The position numbers and the translations under genes were made by a program. Below are positions 57,986 to 64,000 of a stretch of 64,000 nt of DNA, in pieces; position 1 is the stretch's first letter, and each line of letters starts with the position of its first letter. Below the pieces are notes generated by a model, which was given only the letters and a program-made list of their open reading frames with translations, had not been told where the DNA came from and did not search any database. This stretch comes from Arcanobacterium pinnipediorum (GTDB lineage Bacteria > Actinomycetota > Actinomycetes > Actinomycetales > Actinomycetaceae), in NCBI RefSeq assembly GCF_023973165.1, contig NZ_CP099547.1:1736001-1800000 (forward strand), given 5' to 3'.

Positions 57986-60718
57986 CTACGCCTTCTTGTC
58001 AGAATCTGCCTTTTTCGTAGCAGGCTTCTTCGCCGACGTCGACTTCTTCGCAGTCGCTTTCTTCTTGCCGGCACCCTTCACGGTACGCTTGGTCGCGTTG
58101 CGTTTCTTTGGCCCGCCTTGCTCAGCAATCTTCAACCGACGTTGTACCAACAGATCTTGGGCGCGCTCGGCAGTAATCTGATTTGGATCCTCAGATCGCG
58201 GCAATGATGCATTGGTTTCACCATCAGTGACGTACAATCCGAAACGGCCATCTTTTAGTAGAATCGTGCCGCCCGAAACCGGATCTTTTCCAAGTTCCGC
58301 CAACGGTGGCTGGGCTTGACGTTTGCCACGCTGCTTAGGTTGAGCAAAAATTTCTTTCGCTTCCTCCAACGTAATTGTGAAGATTTGTTCTTCGGATTCG
58401 AGGGATCGCGAATCTGAACCTTTACGCATGTAGGGACCAAATCGTCCGTTGTGAACCGTTACAAGTTCCGCATCAATTTCGCCAAGTTCGCGCGGCAGCG
58501 ACAATAACTGCACTGCCTGCTCGATCGTCACCGTATCTGGATTCATCGACTTAAATAGCGAAGCAGTTGCGGGCTTTGGTTTAACCTTCGAAACTTTGCC
58601 CGTTGGGGTTAGTTGAACCGCATCGTCTGGGACGACTTCGGAAACGTAAGGACCGAATCGACCATCTTTGACGACGACGTCCCATCCCTTCTCGTTTTGC
58701 CCCAATACGCGATCTTCTTCCATGGCAGCATCTAGGAGTTCATGGGCTTTGGCTATCGTGAGTTCATCGGGGGCAACCTCAGGTGGAACAGAGGCACGTT
58801 TGCCTGCGGTACCATCGGCGTTTGTTTGCTCCAAATATGGTCCGTAGCGGCCAACTCGAACCGCAATATTATCACCAATATCAATGGTATTAACTGCCCG
58901 CGCATCAATATCGCCTAGCCCATCGACTTGGTCTCGTAGCCCCTTCTTATCGCCGTCACCACGGTAAAAACCACCCAAATATTGAACTGGATTTTCTTCA
59001 CCGGCAGCGATCCTATCGAGATCTTCTTCCATATCTGCCGTGAAATCGTAATCGACAAGATCGGGCAGATTCTCCTCAAGCAAACGGATCACAGCGAAGG
59101 CGAGCCAGGTTGGCACAAGTGCTTGACCTTTGCGATCAACATATCCACGATCAGTGATGGTTGAGATCGTTGCGGCGTAGGTAGATGGCCGCCCAATACC
59201 CTTTTCTTCCATCGTCTTAACCAACGAGGCTTCAGTGTAGCGTGGCGGCGGCGCAGTCTCATGCCCACCTGCCTGAGATTGAACGTGTGCGATCTTCTCA
59301 CCCGCAACGAGTTCGGGCAATCGCGATTCAGCTTGTTCTTCGTAACGCTTCTTATCTTTACCTTCTTCATAAGCAGCCATAAAGCCTGGAAAGGTAATAA
59401 TCGTTCCCGAAGCACCCAACCGCGCCTGCATACCTCCAGCGATACCTAAGTCTGCCACCAGACGTACCGACGCAGTAGACCCGGTAGCATCTGCCATCTG
59501 TGAGGCAACCGTGCGTTTCCAAATCAACTCATATAAGTCAAACTCGCGCCCACGCAACTGGGTTGAGACTTGAGCTGGAGTACGGAAAGAATCACCGGCA
59601 GGCCGAATAGCCTCATGGGCTTCTTGTGCACCCTTAGATTTCGTAGCGTAAATTCGTGGCTTGTCTGGCAACGACTGTACGCCGTACATGTCTTTAATTT
59701 GCGAACGCGCAGCAGCAATAGCTTGGCTGGAAAGATTAACTGAATCGGTACGCATATAGGTGATAAAACCGTTTTCGTATAGCGACTGCGCTACTCGCAT
59801 CGTGTCTCGCGAATTCATGTGCAGTTTACGCGAGGCTTCTTGCTGCAAAGTCGAAGTAGTAAACGGCGCAGCTGGACGACGTCGATACGGTTTAGTCTCC
59901 ACACTTGCAACGGTGGATTGTCCAGAATTAAGCGCGGCTGAAACTGCGTGAGCATCAGCCTCGGTGAGAACTCTAACCCCTTCTTTGGCTGACTTAGCAG
60001 TGAGCTGACCATCGTCGTCAAAATCTTTTCCAACCGCGATACGCGCCCCATCAATCTCGAGCAATTTCGCGGTGAAGGTCTCAGCATTTTTTGTTAAATC
60101 GACGCTAACATCCCAGTATCCGGCAGGCACAAAGGCCATGCGTTCGCGTTCGCGTTCAACAACTAGGCGGGTGGTAACTGACTGAACTCGGCCAGCTGAC
60201 AAGCTCGGGGCAACTTTGCGCCACAGCAGCGGCGAAACCTCATAGCCAACAAGGCGATCAAGAATACGACGAGTTTCTTGAGCGTCAACTAGTTTGGTAT
60301 CCAGATCGCGGGTGGCATCCAACGCGCGCTGGATCGCTTCCTTGGTGATTTCATGGAACACCATACGCTTAACTGGGATCTTTGGTTGTAAAACTTCGAG
60401 CAGATGCCACGCGATGGCCTCCCCCTCGCGATCCTCATCTGTTGCCAACCACAGCTCGTCTGCTTTCTTCAACGCAGCCTTAAGTTCACTGACTTTCTTC
60501 TTCTTATCCGCATTAACGACGTAGTAGGGCTCAAAGTTGTGCTCCACATCAACAGCAAACTTGCCAAAGGGACCTTTTTTCATATCTGCAGGCAAATCCG
60601 AAGGCTTAGGCAAGTCACGAATATGACCAATACTGGCCGTCACATCGTACTCATCACCAAGAAAGTTGGCGACAGTGCGCGCCTTAGCAGGAGACTCTAC
60701 AATCACTAGCTTTGTCAC
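57986..60718 (-). CDS. topA: DNA topoisomerase I
   Basis: 910 residues, type IA topoisomerase. The Toprim domain begins LVIVESPAKARTVANFLG and includes LATDEDREGEAIAWHL. The active-site tyrosine is in ENGFITYMRTDSVNLS. Three or so C-terminal repeats (VVVKDGRFGPYVSEV; VTVHNGRFGPYMRKGSD; LLKDGRFGLYVTDGE) replace zinc fingers, typical of actinobacteria. The tail is lysine/alanine-rich (KGAGKKKATAKKSTSAKK), as in mycobacterial enzymes. GTG start with AAGGACGTAAC upstream. Confidence 0.95.
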   Translation of the reverse strand: MTKLVIVESPAKARTVANFLGDEYDVTASIGHIRDLPKPSDLPADMKKGPFGKFAVDVEHNFEPYYVVNADKKKKVSELKAALKKADELWLATDEDREGEAIAWHLLEVLQPKIPVKRMVFHEITKEAIQRALDATRDLDTKLVDAQETRRILDRLVGYEVSPLLWRKVAPSLSAGRVQSVTTRLVVERERERMAFVPAGYWDVSVDLTKNAETFTAKLLEIDGARIAVGKDFDDDGQLTAKSAKEGVRVLTEADAHAVSAALNSGQSTVASVETKPYRRRPAAPFTTSTLQQEASRKLHMNSRDTMRVAQSLYENGFITYMRTDSVNLSSQAIAAARSQIKDMYGVQSLPDKPRIYATKSKGAQEAHEAIRPAGDSFRTPAQVSTQLRGREFDLYELIWKRTVASQMADATGSTASVRLVADLGIAGGMQARLGASGTIITFPGFMAAYEEGKDKKRYEEQAESRLPELVAGEKIAHVQSQAGGHETAPPPRYTEASLVKTMEEKGIGRPSTYAATISTITDRGYVDRKGQALVPTWLAFAVIRLLEENLPDLVDYDFTADMEEDLDRIAAGEENPVQYLGGFYRGDGDKKGLRDQVDGLGDIDARAVNTIDIGDNIAVRVGRYGPYLEQTNADGTAGKRASVPPEVAPDELTIAKAHELLDAAMEEDRVLGQNEKGWDVVVKDGRFGPYVSEVVPDDAVQLTPTGKVSKVKPKPATASLFKSMNPDTVTIEQAVQLLSLPRELGEIDAELVTVHNGRFGPYMRKGSDSRSLESEEQIFTITLEEAKEIFAQPKQRGKRQAQPPLAELGKDPVSGGTILLKDGRFGLYVTDGETNASLPRSEDPNQITAERAQDLLVQRRLKIAEQGGPKKRNATKRTVKGAGKKKATAKKSTSAKKPATKKADSDKKA

Positions 60719-60785
60719 GTTACGTCCTTATATATAGGAGGGTTCTGGTTGTAAACATACCTCATCTGTGCCACCCAAACACAAA

Positions 60786-62297
60786 TCAATCCACATCTTC
60801 GGCGTTTTCCACTATCTCAAGCATGCCTAATTCAAGCATGTGGACAACCTGTGGGAGGAGGTCTTCACGCAATCGACCACTATCTACTTCTAAGACTTGT
60901 GCCAAGGCTTCGATGATCTGCCCTACCGTTAATTGCCCGTCGCAAACCGAGACAAAACCAGCCAAAACTGTATCTGCCTGAATCTGATCCGAAAACGTCC
61001 GATTCGACGTAAACGAGATCAGCCACGGATCAGACGCTCCCGGATGATAGTACCGATGTTCTTCGATCCCCTCATTCACTAAACGTAATGAAGACAACGT
61101 TTCATCGTCCAGATTCGGAACCAGTCCCATCGTGCGGATAACACTGTGCATATCCTGGGGTGGCGCGCCACGTAAGTCAAAAAACTTACGCGCCGGAACC
61201 GATTCCATACCGCCAGCCACGCTGCCCGCTAGCAGATAACCGAACCCGATGTGTGACACGTTGCGCCTAGCAAAGTCTTCCAGCCAGGCCCGATATGCTG
61301 GCGCATAATCCGCATTGCCCGCACGCAAACCGCCGTCGTGTAACCACATTTCAATATATTGATCGACGGCGATCACCTCGCGTTGGACCACCAACGCAGC
61401 TAAATCGCTGTGCGCAAACCACGCGCGCGGATGGGAATCCCAAAGCGGTTGCCTACCACCACTAATCTCCCAATTAGCCAACATATAGACTGAGCCAACC
61501 GGCGACAAATAATCTTCGACCGCATCCACAATCTGCGCCGCCAATGTATCGCCAGGCACACCGGCGTCACGATATTCCATCGTTCCTAGATTTTCGCGCA
61601 CTTGGCTTGGGGTAATCACAAATGGCGGATTAGAGACGACGACGTCGAACTTCTCACCTGCAACCGGATCGAACAGCGACCCTTCCCGCACCTGGATATC
61701 AACCTCGTTGAGCGCCGCATTAAACCGGGCATAGGCTAAGGCTCTGGCTGATATGTCGGTTGCAACCACAACCGCGCCAGCTTTGGCTGCCAAAATCGCG
61801 TGAATGCCACACCCGGTTCCCAAATCCAACACGCGCTGGCCTGGTTCATAGTGGGCTAGTCCAGCCAGTGTGCGCGTCGCACCTCCAACGCCCATAACAT
61901 GGTCAGTTTTATGCCGGGCGCCTTGAAGGGAACCGCGATCCGAAGCTATCCATAGCAATTCCTCACCTATCCCAATCGGAACAAGCTGGAATCGAGAACG
62001 CACCCCACCGGCGTCGTCAGTAAAAATTTCTCCCAACCCTGGCATTCCACCGGTGGCGCGATATGTGTTCGGGATCGCGCGCGCGACCTCTTCAACCGAG
62101 AGCGGATCGCCGATCCACCACAGACGTAGCATTAAACCCAGCTGACCACCGGCCGCTTGCGCGGCAACCTGGGCAGGGACGGCTTCGTCGCGTGCCAAGG
62201 CCGCGAGCGCGCTATCACCTATTAGTTCCGCGATTTTCGCTGGGGTGTAGTCGCGGAGATCGCCGCGTAGGGCGTCAAAAAACTGAAAACTCATCAT
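60786..62297 (-). CDS. class I SAM-dependent methyltransferase (DUF7059/DUF7782-type)
   Basis: About 503 residues. An N-terminal helical domain leads to a Rossmann methyltransferase with motif I VLDLGTGCGIHAILAAKAGA and the NPPF motif in VVVSNPPFVIT, which points to N-methylation of a planar amide or base, as in HemK/RsmC relatives. An additional C-terminal domain of about 200 residues is typical of the actinobacterial subgroup. The substrate is unknown. Start is uncertain: tandem ATGs at 62297 and 62294 lack a good ribosome site, and the frame is open to 62420 but would overlap nrdG. Confidence 0.85.
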   Translation of the reverse strand: MMSFQFFDALRGDLRDYTPAKIAELIGDSALAALARDEAVPAQVAAQAAGGQLGLMLRLWWIGDPLSVEEVARAIPNTYRATGGMPGLGEIFTDDAGGVRSRFQLVPIGIGEELLWIASDRGSLQGARHKTDHVMGVGGATRTLAGLAHYEPGQRVLDLGTGCGIHAILAAKAGAVVVATDISARALAYARFNAALNEVDIQVREGSLFDPVAGEKFDVVVSNPPFVITPSQVRENLGTMEYRDAGVPGDTLAAQIVDAVEDYLSPVGSVYMLANWEISGGRQPLWDSHPRAWFAHSDLAALVVQREVIAVDQYIEMWLHDGGLRAGNADYAPAYRAWLEDFARRNVSHIGFGYLLAGSVAGGMESVPARKFFDLRGAPPQDMHSVIRTMGLVPNLDDETLSSLRLVNEGIEEHRYYHPGASDPWLISFTSNRTFSDQIQADTVLAGFVSVCDGQLTVGQIIEALAQVLEVDSGRLREDLLPQVVHMLELGMLEIVENAEDVD

Positions 62298-62326
62298 GGA
62301 ACTATTATGCCGGGCTGATTGCGAAA

Positions 62327-63088
62327 TTACGCCGGGCGAATCGCCACCGTGGAAAAGCCGGCGTTTTCCACCATCGCTACGAGTTGAGTCCACGTTTGTT
62401 GCCAGGCAGATAGATCCCACGAACGCGCTTGTTTTTGGAATTGCGGCGAGGTGCCGCGCTCGCGTGCTTCTTGGAGCGCAAAGTTCTCCACTCCGCGCGT
62501 GCGTAGTTCTTCGACGATACGCGGCAGGTCGTGGGCAACTGTTGAGTTCGGATAGATGGTGGTGCGTACCTCGTAGGTTAGTGGGCGCTCGCTACCGGCT
62601 CGCTCGGCTACCTGTGCCAATAACAGATCTAGGCAATGCCAGGCTTTTGCGCCGGCATCGGCGCCAATAATTGGGCGATAGCCATCTGGTAGTGCCTTAA
62701 TATCGAGGCCTACCCAATCGACGTCGGGAAGTAGATGAGCAAACCGTGCCGGATATGCTCCTGCAGTGTGCAACCCGATCGCAAAACCTAGCTCACGGGT
62801 GTGTTTGATTGCGGGTGCTAACGCCAACTGCCGGGTAGCTTCACCGCCACTAAATACGACGCCGTCAAGCAATCCTTGGCGTCGTTGTAAAAAGGCATCG
62901 AATTCTTCCCAGGTCACTGTTCCGTTCGCGCGCGGATCGATCAGCTCAGTGTTTTGACAATACACGCATCGCCACGGGCAGCCTTGCAAGAAAACTGAAG
63001 CACACAGTGCGCCTGGCCAGTCGATCGTAGATAGTGGAACGTATCCTGCGATGGCTAGGTCAGACGCACTGGCAAGTGGTGTGCTCAT
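62327..63088 (-). CDS. nrdG: anaerobic ribonucleotide reductase activating protein
   Basis: 253 residues, radical SAM. The cluster motif is CPWRCVYC in VFLQGCPWRCVYCQNTELI, followed by VFSGGEATRQLAL and a DVDWVGLDIKALPDGY segment. This is the longer NrdG form found in actinobacteria and firmicutes. It installs the glycyl radical on NrdD. The ATG follows the nrdD stop directly (TAAATG), so translation is coupled. Confidence 0.92.
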   Translation of the reverse strand: MSTPLASASDLAIAGYVPLSTIDWPGALCASVFLQGCPWRCVYCQNTELIDPRANGTVTWEEFDAFLQRRQGLLDGVVFSGGEATRQLALAPAIKHTRELGFAIGLHTAGAYPARFAHLLPDVDWVGLDIKALPDGYRPIIGADAGAKAWHCLDLLLAQVAERAGSERPLTYEVRTTIYPNSTVAHDLPRIVEELRTRGVENFALQEARERGTSPQFQKQARSWDLSAWQQTWTQLVAMVENAGFSTVAIRPA

Positions 63089-64000
63089 TTATGACAGTGC
63101 TTTCTCCACAAACATCTGCCGCTCTGCGTATTCGCCCTTCTTTCCGATGTTGAAGGACTGAACTGGGCGGAAGTATCCCATGACGCGAGTCCACACTTCA
63201 CATTCTTGGGGTTGGCTTGGGTTCATTTCAGCGCATGTTGGGCAGGTTTCATGTTCACCTTTGAGATAGCCGTGGACTGGGCATATAGAGAAGGTTGGGG
63301 TGATGGTGATGTATGGCAGGGAGAATCGGGTTAGGGCACGACGAATGATTTCCTTGCACGCATCGGGGGAGGAGATTGCTTCGTTCATATATAGATGGAG
63401 CACAGTTCCGCCGGTGTACTTGCATTGAAGTTCGTCTTGAAGTTCGAGGGCTTCAAAAGCGTCATCTGTGAATCCGACGGGGAGTTGGGAGGAATTGGTG
63501 TAGTAGGGCTGATCTGGGGTTCCAGCTTGGATGATATTCGGGAAACGCTTTGCGTCTTCCTTTGCCAGCCGGTAGGTGGTGCCTTCGGCTGGGGTGGCTT
63601 CGAGGTTGTAGAGGTTTCCGGTGCGCTCTTGGAAATCGACGAGGCGAGCGTTGATGTGGTCGAGCATGTCGGCAACCATGGCGTGCCCGCGTTGGTCGGT
63701 GATGTCGTAGTCGTCGAGGGTGAAGTTGCGAACCATTTCGTTCATGCCGTTGACCCCGATGGTTGAGAAATGGTTGTTGAGCGTGCCCAAGTAGCGTTGG
63801 GAGTATGGGTAGAGTCCACCATCCATAAATCCTTGGACTGCGTTTCGACGGCGTTCGAGCGTATCGCAAGCCATGTCCAGTAGCGTATCGAGACGTTCGT
63901 AAAGGCGCTCAAGGTCACCGGCATACAGATAGCCCAGCCGAGCCATATTCATAGTGACGACGCCGATGGATCCGGTTAGTTCGGCTGAACCGAAGAGTCC
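63089..64000 (-). CDS. nrdD: anaerobic ribonucleoside-triphosphate reductase, C-terminal part
   Basis: About 303 C-terminal residues; the gene continues beyond the right edge, since the frame is open to position 64000. It has TVLHLYMNEAISSPDACKEI, a zinc site (CPVHGYLKGEHETCPTC) and the glycyl-radical region RVMGYFRPVQSFNIGKKGE near the C-terminus. It reduces NTPs to dNTPs without oxygen and is activated by NrdG. This indicates a capacity for anaerobic growth. Confidence 0.95.
   Translation of the reverse strand, partial: GLFGSAELTGSIGVVTMNMARLGYLYAGDLERLYERLDTLLDMACDTLERRRNAVQGFMDGGLYPYSQRYLGTLNNHFSTIGVNGMNEMVRNFTLDDYDITDQRGHAMVADMLDHINARLVDFQERTGNLYNLEATPAEGTTYRLAKEDAKRFPNIIQAGTPDQPYYTNSSQLPVGFTDDAFEALELQDELQCKYTGGTVLHLYMNEAISSPDACKEIIRRALTRFSLPYITITPTFSICPVHGYLKGEHETCPTCAEMNPSQPQECEVWTRVMGYFRPVQSFNIGKKGEYAERQMFVEKALS

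Overview
The window comes from a moderate-GC actinobacterium, most likely of the family Actinomycetaceae and close to Arcanobacterium/Trueperella. This rests on gene content and order: a CarD-ispD-ispF and cysS-rlmB neighbourhood, a DUF4032 protein, DUF5979-type surface proteins ending in LAKTG sorting signals, an anaerobic ribonucleotide reductase, and a UMF1-type transporter. The species is inference; the rRNA operon present here could settle it.

Layout. 1-3.5 kb: threonine catabolism (kbl, tdh) and a two-gene Trk/Ktr potassium uptake system. 3.5-11 kb: an alanine-type sodium symporter, tRNA-Thr(UGU), a membrane-anchored DsbA-like protein, a Ser/Thr protein kinase with an acidic tandem repeat, an orphan sugar-ABC ATPase and a DUF4032 protein. 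10.9-14.8 kb: recR-dnaX, SRP RNA and tRNA-Ser(GGA). 15-20 kb: two cell-wall-anchored proteins. 20-33 kb: MFS transporter, LytR_C protein, uracil permease, two poorly known genes, rlmB-cysS, UMF1 transporter, ispF-ispD-carD, gpmA and yccF. 33.2-35.6 kb: a compact sulfur-stress locus of palindromic operator, Cys-rich small protein, CoA-disulfide reductase/rhodanese fusion and CstR-type repressor. 35.8-39.4 kb: back-to-back NCS1 and NCS2 nucleobase permeases, the second fused to a degenerate OHCU-decarboxylase-like domain.

39.6-45.1 kb: a complete rRNA operon on the minus strand (promoter, 16S, 23S, 5S, terminator). Next to it is a DUF4375 gene with a broken, translationally coupled partner. 46.55-54.23 kb: a small integrative element inserted in the 3' end of tRNA-Thr(CGU). 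It is bounded by 26-bp direct repeats and carries a tyrosine integrase, two unknown genes, a MerR-type excisionase split by a frameshift in a C6 run, two small genes, a RepA/DnaB-like ATPase and an IS1249-like insertion sequence. 54.5-64 kb: a tripeptidyl-aminopeptidase-like lipoprotein, holB-tmk-topA, a class I methyltransferase, and nrdG with the C-terminal part of nrdD running off the window.

The least routine parts are the CstR-type locus with its unnamed Cys-rich protein, the permease-pseudoenzyme fusion, and the integrative element with its frameshifted xis, five leader palindromes and arm-like GTATGC repeats. No CRISPR array was seen.
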